Shown piece after piece: positions 8,158 through 17,433 of a stretch of DNA of 64,000 nt. Numbering within the stretch: the first letter of the stretch is position 1; each line of letters opens with the position of its first letter. Location of the stretch: contig NZ_JAYGIL010000008.1 in assembly GCF_034931025.1 (NCBI RefSeq), positions 1 through 64,000 on the forward strand, given 5' to 3'. The translations under genes and the position numbers were made by a program. The DNA is from Arcicella gelida (lineage in GTDB: Bacteria; Bacteroidota; Bacteroidia; Cytophagales; Spirosomataceae). The notes under the pieces are model-generated. The model had not been told where the DNA came from. It made no database searches and saw only the letters and a program-made list of their open reading frames with translations.

Positions 8158-8352
8158 ATGTCAGAAATGAAAAAATATAGCATTAGAAATGGCAACAAAG
8201 TGAAACGAAACAGCACCACCACTCATTGCCGAATAAATCTTGAAAAACAAATTAAAACTCTTTCAATAACACAAAAAAGTAAAATAGTGGATAGCCTCTA
8301 TTTGTCAACAGATGGAGCGGAAAAATTAAATCTAAATCAAATCACAGGCTAG
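8158..8352 (+). CDS. Small hypothetical protein (64 aa)
   Basis: A Lys-rich 64-aa frame starting MSEMKKYSIRNGNKVKRN, without recognisable domains. The repeated word GTGAAACGAAACA occurs just before and within its 5' part. It precedes the ferredoxin-like plasmid-type gene by about 25 bp, so it may belong to the same element. Weak support as a real gene. Confidence 0.3.
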   Translation: MSEMKKYSIRNGNKVKRNSTTTHCRINLEKQIKTLSITQKSKIVDSLYLSTDGAEKLNLNQITG

Positions 8353-8378
8353 AGGCTAGCCTTAAAAAAACGTAAGAT

Positions 8379-8855
8379 ATAGCAAATTGGTGCAGTAATA
8401 CAGTTGTCTTCGAGGGAAGTCCCGAAGCAATCAAACAAATACAACAGCTTTTCCAAGCAATGAAGGAAAACGAAGAAAAGACGAGTCACGGACAATTACC
8501 TCATTTTGTTTCCAACATTAATGGAGGGTATTTCTTCAATCTATATTGGAATGAGGGAGACGAAGGAATGTTTCAATACGAAACTAAATGGTCTCCAAAT
8601 TCGAAAGTGTTACAGAGTATTGCAGATATGTTTAAAGTTGATTTTGTGCTAGATTATGAAGAAATGGGGAACCTCATATATGGTAGAGCATCTTATCAAA
8701 ATGGAATATTAGATGATGTGTGTTTAAGCGATGAAGAATTGGAAAGCTATCAATTTGACGAGGATACTGACACCTATCATTTTGAAGGGAAAACCTACGA
8801 TAGTGATTGCGAGATACTTGAAATACTTTTGGAAAGAAAACTATCTTTCCTATAA
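8379..8855 (+). pseudogene. Api92/DUF1281-like ferredoxin-fold protein with a lost start codon
   Basis: The readable protein starts upstream of the first ATG (8460). Codons from 8379 give ATA-Ala-Asn-Trp-Cys-Ser-Asn-Thr, then VVFEGSPEAIKQIQQLFQAM, and continue to FEGKTYDSDCEILEILLERK. Family members, common on conjugative plasmids and phages, normally begin Met-Ala/Pro-Asn-Trp-Cys-Ser-Asn. Here the expected ATG is ATA and the codon before it is two codons after a TAA (8373-8375). Either the gene is dead or it restarts at 8460, which would remove the first strand of the fold. The remainder looks intact. Confidence 0.55.
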
Positions 8856-9146
8856 CAGTGACAAATTTGAATGGTTGCTTCCTTAAGGTGATGAGCCTTA
8901 GGGAAGTTTTTAGAATAGCCATACTTTACAAAGCGTACTGCCAAAAGGGTAAAAAAATCCGAGTTTGACGAAATACTTTGCAATCAAAGAACAAGTAACA
9001 GCACATCCACATTTAAAATCATGAATACAATTTTTTTCAATCAAATACAGCAATCAGACTTTACAAGAGTATTGCAACTGAACGTCTCAAAAAGACTATG
9101 AAATAACCTAATTATACCAGTCATTGTCAACAATGAACACATACTA
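8856..9146. other. Non-coding stretch after the DUF1281-like gene
   Basis: No frame of convincing length or codon pattern is visible on either strand. It leads directly into repeat copy C. Confidence 0.4.
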
Positions 9147-9149
9147 GAG

Positions 9150-9295
9150 AGGCGGTAAGTTGTTTCCTACGACTCAAAATGTTAAAGAGCGTTACGCCCG
9201 TAGAATGTATCAGGGATCAATATTCCTTTTGCCTTGCAACATTTTAATAAATTCAATAAGCCTTTTCGAGCGTGAAGCTTTTTGTTTTTGGTCTT
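9150..9295. repeat. Dispersed intergenic repeat, copy C (longest)
   Basis: Aligns with copy A (1084-1216) over its full length at high identity and includes an extra segment GTTACGCCCGTAG after AGAGC. Copy B shares its first part. On the minus strand it reads HARKGLLNLLKCCKAKGILIPD, giving a possible source in a decayed coding end. The stretch from 9296 to 9531 shows no gene. Confidence 0.65.
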
Positions 9296-9531
9296 TGCAT
9301 GACATAAGTTATTAGATATACTCATGATAAGCTTGTTTCTCCATTTGAGTAATGCAGAAGACAGACATGGCACTTTTCATTTCCAGTAAAGGACATTTGT
9401 TAAAAGACTGCCTATAATTATCAAACAGATTACTTTCTCCTATTCATTTTTTTGATTTAGGAGGCATTAAGATTGAAAATTTTATCTCAAATAAGTTTTC
9501 CAAAATCTAATATAACTTTTATCGAAGATGA

Positions 9532-10632
9532 TTAATTTCTTTTTTTCCAAAACGAAGAGTCATTCCATCGGTTTTCTTTATTGTAAAAAAGTGTTTTTGT
9601 TTCAAGATAATGCTTGAAAATAGCATTGATATTTTCTTGATAATTTAAAAATGTATTTGAATCATTAGCATTGTCTATGATAGCTTTTGCTGCATGACAA
9701 GCTGAGCTAATAGCAAAGCCAATGCCCATTGATGAAATTGGATCAAAAGAAGCTACAGCATCACCAACAGCCAAAAAATTACTTTTAGCCCCTATATTTG
9801 AGATGTGAGAGAACGCATTTCTGACCCAAGGTTTGGCGTTAGAAGAAGTATTTGCAAGCATTTTTTTGATGTGTACTGTATTTGAAAGTAATTCATTCCA
9901 GTTTTCTGTTTTTTGTAACTGCTTTTCTTTTACTATTGTTGAATCTGTAAAAAGTGAAACCACCATTTCTTGATTAGGTAATCCTGCAAAATACCACCAA
10001 CCATCTTCCACTGTCTCTAGTAAAATTTCCTGTTTAATAGCTCTTTTAGTATCCTTGAAATACAAAAATGCGCCAATAGCCACTAAATCATCATATTTCT
10101 CGATCGGAATTCCTAATTTTCGGCACACATGACTTTGTCTTCCACTAGCATCAATCAGATAGGTGGATTTAATGGTGAAATCACCTCTGGTTTCATGCCT
10201 TAATTCGATAGTCCAAGCAGTATCAGTTTGTTTGAAATCAATACATTTTGTTCTTGGGAAAACAATTGCCCCTTTTTCAGAAGCTTGTTTCAATAGCATT
10301 AAATCAAAATGTTCTCTATCTAGTTGAAAACTATCTACTTGTGTACTAAAAATAGAATGCCTTGACGAAATATGTGAGCTTCCCCAAGCGGCTAGACTAC
10401 TGTATCCGGGTAAAAGACTATTCTCTTCAAAATCACTTTTATTAATGCCTATGTAATCAAGTAAATCAAATAAGCTTGCATTAACTTGTTCTCCAACTCG
10501 GATGGAATTTAAGTCGTTTTGCTCAATAATCATTACCTTTAAGTTAGAGTATTTAAGCAAACTTAAAGCGGTGGAAGAACCCGCAGGTCCCCCACCAACT
10601 ATAAGTACATCTGTTTCAACTGTATTTGGCAT
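9532..10632 (-). CDS. lodB: LodB-like FAD-dependent maturation enzyme
   Basis: 366 aa from ATG 10632 (MPNTVETDVLIVGGGPAGSS). This start is preferred because it lies 1 nt after the lodA stop codon, while an upstream in-frame ATG would overlap lodA by 80 bp. The protein has the FAD-binding GGGPAGSSTAL, a mid-domain LIDASGRQS and a C-terminal GDAVASFDPISSMGIGFAIS, the layout of tryptophan-halogenase/LodB-type flavoproteins. LodB-type enzymes are needed to form the cysteine-tryptophylquinone cofactor of LodA. The tight pairing with a LodA-like gene makes this role likely. Confidence 0.85.
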   Translation of the reverse strand: MPNTVETDVLIVGGGPAGSSTALSLLKYSNLKVMIIEQNDLNSIRVGEQVNASLFDLLDYIGINKSDFEENSLLPGYSSLAAWGSSHISSRHSIFSTQVDSFQLDREHFDLMLLKQASEKGAIVFPRTKCIDFKQTDTAWTIELRHETRGDFTIKSTYLIDASGRQSHVCRKLGIPIEKYDDLVAIGAFLYFKDTKRAIKQEILLETVEDGWWYFAGLPNQEMVVSLFTDSTIVKEKQLQKTENWNELLSNTVHIKKMLANTSSNAKPWVRNAFSHISNIGAKSNFLAVGDAVASFDPISSMGIGFAISSACHAAKAIIDNANDSNTFLNYQENINAIFKHYLETKTLFYNKENRWNDSSFWKKRN

Positions 10633-10633
10633 G

Positions 10634-12688
10634 TTAGCGTCTATTTCGAGTTCCAGAACGAGGTAAACCAAGTCCTTCGCTATGAATTTCAATGGCTTTA
10701 AAACCAACTTCTTCAAAGTGTTCCATCAATACTCTTGCTTTATTACTTTTTCGTTTTACTGCGGAAGTACTTGCTTCAATAAAGAAAACAGGAATGGTTG
10801 TTTCAGCATCTTCTGGGTTGCCACTTATTGTACTTACTGGGACTTCCTTCGATGTGAATATTTCATTATTTCTTTCTGTTTCAAGCATGAAAGGGAAACC
10901 GCTATTATACGAATTTTTATCACGAATAAAACCTAATGAATACCAATATTGAACCATTTGGGTGAAACTATTGATGCCACGGGCATAGTTCATTTGTTGA
11001 CCAGCGGGAATTCCACCTCCAGCTACTTGACCTTCTTCCGTCAACTCGCCCACCAAAACATCCCAAGGACTTTGTGGCGGCCACCAGTACGAATAATAAG
11101 TAGGAGGTAATGGAGTACTAGAACCATCTGGGAGCTTAATTTTATTGACAGATGGATCGGTAAAGTTAATATACTGAACTGTGCATTGGAAAAAGTCAGC
11201 TTGCCAAGGACATGCCATTCTTTTTGTTAAATCTCCAGGTTCACATCCACCACCTTCACATTCGTCTCTCGAAGGAGTCAATCCATTGGCTAAATACCAA
11301 TTTTCATCTTGATATTGTAAAATCGTATAAGGAGAAGCATAAACAATGGGATTTTGCATACTCCAAGTAACTTCTATGCCTGGACACATCGGTAAACCAA
11401 CACAGTTTCCTACGCTTGCTGCATCTAATTGATTGACAGGGAATGGTTGATAGGATGGGTTACTTACAAAATAACCATTCGCCCACTGTTCTAATAGAAA
11501 AAGTTGTGTTTGGTCTAGTGCCAAAAACTTCATGATATTGGTATTACTTACCGAATTACTTCCTGAATTTAATGGCATCATAGGGAACAAATTATCTCCA
11601 TTTGTTTGAAATAATTGTTCTTGTGGCAAAGTTGGAGGAACTGGAGGCTGACCGTCATTTTGCCTAAAATAATAGGCGTAATTCAGTCTATTTGATTTAT
11701 TGGCTTCAGAAGGGTCTGAATAATCAAATTGATAACTAGCAAAAGCCATCATTGACTGAACATTCGCAACCCATTGATACCTGCTAATTCGATTTATTAT
11801 TGGAAGAATATCACGTTGGAAATTTGCAATATAATTTGGATTGTATTGCCCATCGATACACATTTCGGGTACTAGATTAAAACATCTTACTCCAACATCA
11901 AACATCGTATCGCTTAAATTGGAGATATTTACAATCTCTGGAGCAAAATCAGGTGAGCCTACAATAACCCATGCTGAAAGTGTAACAGGAGGCGTTCCAT
12001 CATTAAATGTGACTGTACAATAAACAGGTCCATCCGAAATATCATCGTGCCAAGTACTAGAGCCACCGTATGAAGTTAGGGGTAAATCTCCTCCAGCATT
12101 TCCATAACCACCTAAAACTATCAATCTTCCACTGTTATCTGTTAATAAATCTCCGAGAGTGGTTACTGCCACACCATACTTTACCTCTGAATTGGGATAT
12201 TGAACAGGATAATTAGCTGGGGCGTTTTCTCTGTCAAATCCAATTGAGCTAAGTTTTCCTGAAATCGTTCTTGGTCCTGGATCAATGATTAGCGTTTGTC
12301 TTTCTGAACCCGTTATATCTGGGTTACGGAAAGGGATATTTTGATTCTCATAGCTGTTTTCATTCCCATACAACAAATTGCCCTGTAGTTCACTATATTG
12401 ATACCAAGCAGCTTTTTTGTTGGCTAAATGAACAGTCCACTCTATCGAAGTGACGTTTGATGTGTCAAGTGTAATTTCTTGTCCATCGTCTTGAAATATT
12501 TTAAATGGTTGCCCTTGTCTTTTAATGAGCCCTTTGACATCTTTAAAATTGGTTATTGGCCCAATCAAATTTCCGGAGTTATCTGCATCATAAGGTAGTC
12601 CTCCAATGCTATCTGGCGACAAACAAATTTCAGTTGTACTATTTCCCAATCGAGCAACTCCAATTGAGGGATGAATTTTAAGTTCCAT
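10634..12688 (-). CDS. lodA: LodA/GoxA-like cysteine-tryptophylquinone amino-acid oxidase
   Basis: 684 aa, family size. It opens with IHPSIGVARLGNS, the hallmark of LodA-like proteins, and has GSPDFAPEI and the C-terminal PGDLTKRMACPWQADFFQC. Cys502 with Asp498 four residues before it match the Cys/Asp arrangement known from LodA (Cys516/Asp512). The Trp partner is uncertain: Trp582 in YWYSLGFI is my best candidate, Trp535/536 are alternatives. Known members oxidise lysine or glycine and release hydrogen peroxide, which kills competitors and acts in biofilms. Substrate here unknown. No classical signal peptide; LodA itself is exported without one. Confidence 0.85.
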   Translation of the reverse strand: MELKIHPSIGVARLGNSTTEICLSPDSIGGLPYDADNSGNLIGPITNFKDVKGLIKRQGQPFKIFQDDGQEITLDTSNVTSIEWTVHLANKKAAWYQYSELQGNLLYGNENSYENQNIPFRNPDITGSERQTLIIDPGPRTISGKLSSIGFDRENAPANYPVQYPNSEVKYGVAVTTLGDLLTDNSGRLIVLGGYGNAGGDLPLTSYGGSSTWHDDISDGPVYCTVTFNDGTPPVTLSAWVIVGSPDFAPEIVNISNLSDTMFDVGVRCFNLVPEMCIDGQYNPNYIANFQRDILPIINRISRYQWVANVQSMMAFASYQFDYSDPSEANKSNRLNYAYYFRQNDGQPPVPPTLPQEQLFQTNGDNLFPMMPLNSGSNSVSNTNIMKFLALDQTQLFLLEQWANGYFVSNPSYQPFPVNQLDAASVGNCVGLPMCPGIEVTWSMQNPIVYASPYTILQYQDENWYLANGLTPSRDECEGGGCEPGDLTKRMACPWQADFFQCTVQYINFTDPSVNKIKLPDGSSTPLPPTYYSYWWPPQSPWDVLVGELTEEGQVAGGGIPAGQQMNYARGINSFTQMVQYWYSLGFIRDKNSYNSGFPFMLETERNNEIFTSKEVPVSTISGNPEDAETTIPVFFIEASTSAVKRKSNKARVLMEHFEEVGFKAIEIHSEGLGLPRSGTRNRR

Positions 12689-13611
12689 GTTGTGATTGTT
12701 TTATGATATTTCCTACTCTTATGGCTTTTCAGAATACGCCCCGTTTTTTGAGAAGGTTCAGGCTTCTTCTACTACATTACAAATTTTTCATGCTGGGTTG
12801 TCAGCCCTTATTATCTTGACGTAAATACTTATTTTAAGTAAAACTTTATTTAATTAAATATTAAATTAGAGGTAAACAGATATTGATTAACTTCTTTAAC
12901 AAAAGTAAAAATATATCATCACAGATTTTAGCGTATAAATACCTGTTTTCATCACTTATATTTATTTTTTAATTCTATTCTACTTTTAAAGTATAAACAC
13001 TCTTTTTCTTAAAAGAGAAGTGAGGTGTAAAAAAATACATTAAACTTAAATTATTAATGATTGAATATTCGATGGATTTCGCTAATAATACTAACCGTTA
13101 AATACATTGCATTTGCATTCAGGATTATATTAAAACGGATGTAAATGTAAATACCCACCAAGCGTAGAGAGCTTGTCTTGGAGGGAAAATTAATCATAAA
13201 GCAACCTTAACAAATGGACGATTTATTTTTTTAGAAACGATTTAGTGAAATGAAAGGAGGGATAAAAAGAGCATTACAGGGAAGTGATTGCTGTAAGGGT
13301 AGGTATTGCATAAAGGGGAGTGTTTTGTGGTTATTCCTAGTTGTCATCTAAAAATCTTAACGATTATAAGTCAAACGTACTTTTTATTGTTCACCTTCGT
13401 TATTGTAGAATGTTGGGCTATACATAATTGTAAATACGAATAACGCAAGTAGGAGAGGATATTATACCTTGATTTAAGCATTTAGAACTATCTACAACCA
13501 CAAAATCAAAGTAAAAATAAATCTCACTTTTAAATGATAAACCTTAATTTAAAGTACTGAAAATCAATAGATGCAAAACAATATACGTTGAATACCTAAT
13601 TATTTATCGTT
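12689..13611. other. 923-bp intergenic region upstream of lodA
   Basis: Very AT-rich; no frame on either strand looks coding. It must hold the lodA promoter on the minus strand, but I could not single out a convincing -33/-7 pair. Unusually long for this gene-dense window. Confidence 0.4.
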
Positions 13612-13923
13612 TCATACATCAATTTCCAGTTCTAGCAAAGCATAGTTTAATGTCTTTCCGTGTGGGTCTATGGCTAATGAGGTTGTTACGCCACCGCTCA
13701 AAGCTTCTTCACAAACAAAAAGTAACGATGAAATATTGGGTAATTCATAACGAATGATATTGCCTTTGACGATGCTTTTTAAATGCTCTTTTACTTTTTG
13801 GACTGTTACTTGTGCTACCAAACTTGGAAAATCTTCTTCTTTGAAGGGAATCAAAGACAACATCAAGGTATTGCCTTTATCGCCTGCACGGCTGTGGGCG
13901 ATATGGTATAATTTAGTTTTCAT
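13612..13923 (-). CDS. AtuA C-terminal ferredoxin-like domain protein
   Basis: 103 aa: LYHIAHSRAGDKGNTLMLSLIPF and YELPNISSLLFVCEEALSGGVTTSLAIDPHGKTL are the C-terminal ferredoxin-fold domain that in some AtuA proteins is fused to the main domain. Here it is a separate gene. Its ATG overlaps the stop of the AtuA gene by 4 nt (ATGA), so the two are translationally coupled and probably act as one complex. Last gene of the operon. Confidence 0.85.
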   Translation of the reverse strand: MKTKLYHIAHSRAGDKGNTLMLSLIPFKEEDFPSLVAQVTVQKVKEHLKSIVKGNIIRYELPNISSLLFVCEEALSGGVTTSLAIDPHGKTLNYALLELEIDV

Positions 13924-15251
13924 GATTCAAAGATTGAAAAAGAGTGATTAATACTATTGCGACTCATCAAGATAGATTGTATGCCAATGATTTCGGTTAC
14001 AGATTTTCTTACGCCACCACCGCCTGATGGGCCATTGGTATAGAGTGCTTCCACTTCCTCGCCGATGAGTGCCGCTGTTTCTGGTGAATTGGCCATTCCT
14101 GCTACTCTTAAGCGAATTTCATAAGCGGTAGTATCCTCTTGATTGATGCCTGCATGAGCCGAATTATGACCGATATAGTCAATTTTAAGCGTATCTTGAA
14201 ACAATTCTGCTAAACGTAAACGGACTATTTCTCCAGCCATTTTTGCTCTTTCCATTGCAAATGCTCCTGCGTACAAAATTTCTCCTTCGCCCATAAATCC
14301 AGCCTGATAGCCAATACTAACTTTTAATTTTTCGGGTTTTGATGAGCCACTACCATCACTTACTTGTACACGATTTGGGGCAATTTGCTTGAGTGAAACA
14401 GTGGTGAAATCTGCTGAAACATCAGGAGTAAGGTAGGTAAAAGGGTTCAGTACTTCATAGAGAAGTTGCTCTTTGACGGTCGCAAGGCTGATGATTCCAC
14501 CAGTGTTTTCTACTTTACCGATAACTGCTGTTCCATCTGCGGAAACATCGACAAACGGATGCCCCAAAATGGCTAAATCAGGTACTATTTTATTGACTCC
14601 GTCAGCAAAATAACCGCCTGTTACTTGTCCTGCACATTCCATCAAATGTCCGATTACTGTTGCTTTTCCGATGAGGCCTGTATCATCATACGACCAACCA
14701 AATTCATACATCAACGGAGCAACCACCAGCGAAGGATCGGCTACTCGTCCTGTAATAATAATATCCGCACCAGAGGCAATGGCTGGCAGAATGCTGTCTG
14801 CTCCAAGATAAGCATTTGCAGAGATAATTTTGCCAAAACTGTTTAATGGTTTTCCTGATTCTATAGTAATTTCGTTTCCAGTAATCAGTGAAAGCACATC
14901 GTCGCCAATAACAGCGGCCACTTTTATGGTAATATTGTTCTTTGCCGCTATTTCAGTTATTTTTTTTGCTGCGGCCAAAGGATTGGCCGCACCCATATTA
15001 CTGAGTATTTTTATATCTTTTTCTTTAATAATTGGTAGCAGTATTTCCATCCGCCTTTCCAACAGTGGGTCATAGCCTTTTGATGAATCGGCCAGTTTTC
15101 TTTTCTGAGCCAAGGCAATTGTTCTTTCTGCCAAGCATTCCAGTACTAAATAATCTATTTCTCCAGCCTCAGCGAGTATTTTGGCAGGTTCGAGGCGGTC
15201 GCCAGAAAAACCTGCTCCTGCTCCAATTCTTATTTTTTTTAATTCTTTCAT
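13920..15251 (-). CDS. AtuA-family protein (DUF1446, acyclic terpene utilization-like)
   Basis: 443 aa from ATG 15251 (MKELKKIRIGAGAGFSGDR); this start overlaps the transporter stop by 4 nt. The conserved GAGAGFSGDR, YLVLECLAERTIALAQ, NMGAANPLAAA and TGRVADPSL segments define DUF1446. In Pseudomonas AtuA belongs to the citronellol/geraniol pathway, but the reaction is not firmly known and many homologues sit in other catabolic operons. The main domain and the small C-terminal domain are separate genes here. With the transporter and esterases next to it, a role in breakdown of an imported carboxylate is plausible (inference). Confidence 0.88.
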   Translation of the reverse strand: MKELKKIRIGAGAGFSGDRLEPAKILAEAGEIDYLVLECLAERTIALAQKRKLADSSKGYDPLLERRMEILLPIIKEKDIKILSNMGAANPLAAAKKITEIAAKNNITIKVAAVIGDDVLSLITGNEITIESGKPLNSFGKIISANAYLGADSILPAIASGADIIITGRVADPSLVVAPLMYEFGWSYDDTGLIGKATVIGHLMECAGQVTGGYFADGVNKIVPDLAILGHPFVDVSADGTAVIGKVENTGGIISLATVKEQLLYEVLNPFTYLTPDVSADFTTVSLKQIAPNRVQVSDGSGSSKPEKLKVSIGYQAGFMGEGEILYAGAFAMERAKMAGEIVRLRLAELFQDTLKIDYIGHNSAHAGINQEDTTAYEIRLRVAGMANSPETAALIGEEVEALYTNGPSGGGGVRKSVTEIIGIQSILMSRNSINHSFSIFES

Positions 15252-16546
15252 AATAAATGAATCGCACCAGTAATGATGGCTGTCAAGGTCATTAAAAAAG
15301 TAGTCATAAAAGCCCACTTAAAAGTAAATTTCTGATGGTCGGATAATTCAACTTCTGAAAGCCCAACCAGCACAAAAGTGGAAGCCGTAAGCGGACTTAA
15401 AGGAAAACCCACAGTCATTTGTCCTAAAATGGCTGCTCTTCCTACTTCTATCGGATTGATTCCATAGTGGATAGCGGCTTCTTTTAACACAGGTAAAACC
15501 CCGAAATAATAAGCGTCTGGCGTAAAGACAAAACTCAGTGGCATACTTGTTACTCCTACCAATGTAGGAAGGTAACCTGCGTGTTCGGCAGGAATAAGGG
15601 TTACAAGCGACTGAGCCATAGCATCTATCATTTTAGTTCCTGTTAAGATTCCTGAGAAAACACCTGCTGCAAAAATCATTACAGATACAAAAAACACATT
15701 GGCAGCATGTTCTTGTAATCGACTTTTTTGCTCGGTTTGAGAAGGGTAATTAACGAGCATCGCCACAGAAAAGCCTATGATAAACAAAGCTGATGGTGGC
15801 AAAAAGGCCATAATCAAACAAAAGATGAGCGAAATCGTCAATATGGCATTTACTAAAATAAGTTTGGGTCTTCTGGTTAGTTTTTGTGCTTCGGTCAATT
15901 CGTCGGCGTGTTTATAATCAAATGCGATGATTCCCAGTCTTTTACGTTCTTTTTTGCCCAACCACCACGATACGCCCAGTACCCAAATTATACCTACAAT
16001 CATAGAAGGAAGTACAGGAACAAGTAAGCCAGAAGCATCCGTTTGCATGACTTGCAAGGCTCTCGCCATCGTACCCGACCACGGCACTAAGTGCATAACG
16101 CCTGCACTCAAAGCCACAATACAGGGAAGAATAAGCCGATTGATGCCCAATTTTTTATAAATAGGCAATAAAGCTGAAATAGTAATCATAAATGTGGCTG
16201 TTCCGTCGCCGTCTAAATGGACAATCATGGTGAGCAGTGCCGTTCCCATTGTAATTTTCAGTGGGTCGCCTTTTGCTAAGTGAATAATACCTGAAATGAC
16301 GGGGTCAAAAAGACCCGCATCAATCATCAAAGCAAAGTACAAAACGGCAAAAATCAACAGAATACCCGTCGGAGCTACTTGTTTGATACCTGTCACAATC
16401 ATTTCACCAATTGCCTGTGGCTCAAAGCCACCAATGATGGCAAAAAATACTGGAATGATAATTAGCGATAACAAGACTGATAATTTTCTTGAAATTACCA
16501 ATATTAGGAACAGAAGTATGGTTAAAAACCCTAATAATGCCAGCAT
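15248..16546 (-). CDS. CitMHS-family carboxylate transporter
   Basis: 432 aa with about 12 hydrophobic segments. Motifs typical for CitMHS include LDGDGTATFMITISALLPIYKKLGI and MHLVPWSGTMARA, plus the C-terminal PLSPLTASTFVLVGLSEVELSDHQKFTFKW. The family moves metal-citrate complexes or related di/tricarboxylates with protons across the inner membrane. It begins 6 bp after the upstream esterase gene and overlaps AtuA by 4 nt, so import and AtuA activity are probably linked. Confidence 0.88.
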   Translation of the reverse strand: MLALLGFLTILLFLILVISRKLSVLLSLIIIPVFFAIIGGFEPQAIGEMIVTGIKQVAPTGILLIFAVLYFALMIDAGLFDPVISGIIHLAKGDPLKITMGTALLTMIVHLDGDGTATFMITISALLPIYKKLGINRLILPCIVALSAGVMHLVPWSGTMARALQVMQTDASGLLVPVLPSMIVGIIWVLGVSWWLGKKERKRLGIIAFDYKHADELTEAQKLTRRPKLILVNAILTISLIFCLIMAFLPPSALFIIGFSVAMLVNYPSQTEQKSRLQEHAANVFFVSVMIFAAGVFSGILTGTKMIDAMAQSLVTLIPAEHAGYLPTLVGVTSMPLSFVFTPDAYYFGVLPVLKEAAIHYGINPIEVGRAAILGQMTVGFPLSPLTASTFVLVGLSEVELSDHQKFTFKWAFMTTFLMTLTAIITGAIHLL

Positions 16547-16552
16547 TTTATG

Positions 16553-17422
16553 TTATGGTTTTTTAGCTTGAAGTACTTTCTGGAAGAATAAAAAATGATA
16601 TGGCAAAGCATTTTCCCAATAAGGCCAATCATGTTTTCCTGGTCTTTCGGTATAATCATGGGGCGTTCCGTTGGCCATTAAGAGTTTGTGCATTTCTCGG
16701 TTGGGCTCAATCAGGAAATCATCTACGCCACAATCAAAAATCAAATGGAGTTTGGCGGCTTTAATTTGCTCTGTCATCGTAATCAGATTATAGCCTGGAT
16801 AAAAAAGACCCGATTCTTCCCGTTCACCAATCATTTTTTTAAAATTCTCTATGCGAATTTTGGCAAAATCCGTAGGAACTTTCCAAGTACTGGGGTTAAT
16901 ATTCATTACTCCACTCATGCTTCCAGCGGCACAGTATAAGTCGGGATGTTTGGTAGCAATGTACACAGCCCCATGCCCGCCCATCGACAAGCCCGTAATT
17001 ACTCGCCCTTCTCTGGTTTTGATGCTGCGATATTCCTTGTCTATTTTTTCCCTTACTTCTTTTGAAATAAAAGTTTCGTATTGGCTCTCTTTTAGCAAAG
17101 GACTATCAAAATAATAACTTGAAGGTCCGCCGTCGGGCATTACGATAATGACACCAAACAAATCGGACATCCTCGCCACAAGCGATTTATCGGGCGTGAG
17201 TTCCGTCCAGTTTTTATAATTTCCGCTTCCGCCATGCAATAAATACACGACGGAGTAATTTTTTTGCGAATGTTGATAGCCTTGTGGCGTAATAACTACT
17301 GCTTTCAGCGTTTTATTCATCGCCAAGCTTTGTATTGCCAAAGTATCTGTTGTGGCAGCTTGAGTTTTTTGCCCAAACACTAAACCAACAAAGGCCAACA
17401 AAATAAATGCACAGTTTTTCAT
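16553..17422 (-). CDS. Secreted esterase (PF00756 type), copy 2
   Basis: 289 aa. An N-terminal signal peptide (MKNCAFILLAFVGLVFG) is followed by an alpha/beta-hydrolase domain: VVYLLHGGSGNYKNW (oxyanion region), nucleophile Ser in VITGLSMGGHGA, Asp in FDCGVDDFLIEP and His in ERPGKHDWPYW. Best fit is the putative esterase family of feruloyl/tributyrin-type enzymes. It is a tandem paralogue of the gene 11 bp upstream. Likely cleaves esters in the periplasm or outside the cell and feeds the CitMHS/AtuA genes downstream. Confidence 0.88.
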   Translation of the reverse strand: MKNCAFILLAFVGLVFGQKTQAATTDTLAIQSLAMNKTLKAVVITPQGYQHSQKNYSVVYLLHGGSGNYKNWTELTPDKSLVARMSDLFGVIIVMPDGGPSSYYFDSPLLKESQYETFISKEVREKIDKEYRSIKTREGRVITGLSMGGHGAVYIATKHPDLYCAAGSMSGVMNINPSTWKVPTDFAKIRIENFKKMIGEREESGLFYPGYNLITMTEQIKAAKLHLIFDCGVDDFLIEPNREMHKLLMANGTPHDYTERPGKHDWPYWENALPYHFLFFQKVLQAKKP

Positions 17423-17433
17423 GGTATGATATT

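Noticed and set aside
9182..9373. 63-codon minus-strand frame in repeat copy C as a real gene
   Set aside because: It spans the dispersed repeat, has no upstream support, and copy A breaks the frame.
10633..10716. Longer LodB start at 10716
   Set aside because: It overlaps lodA by 80 bp out of frame; ATG 10632 directly after the lodA stop gives the normal FAD N-terminus.
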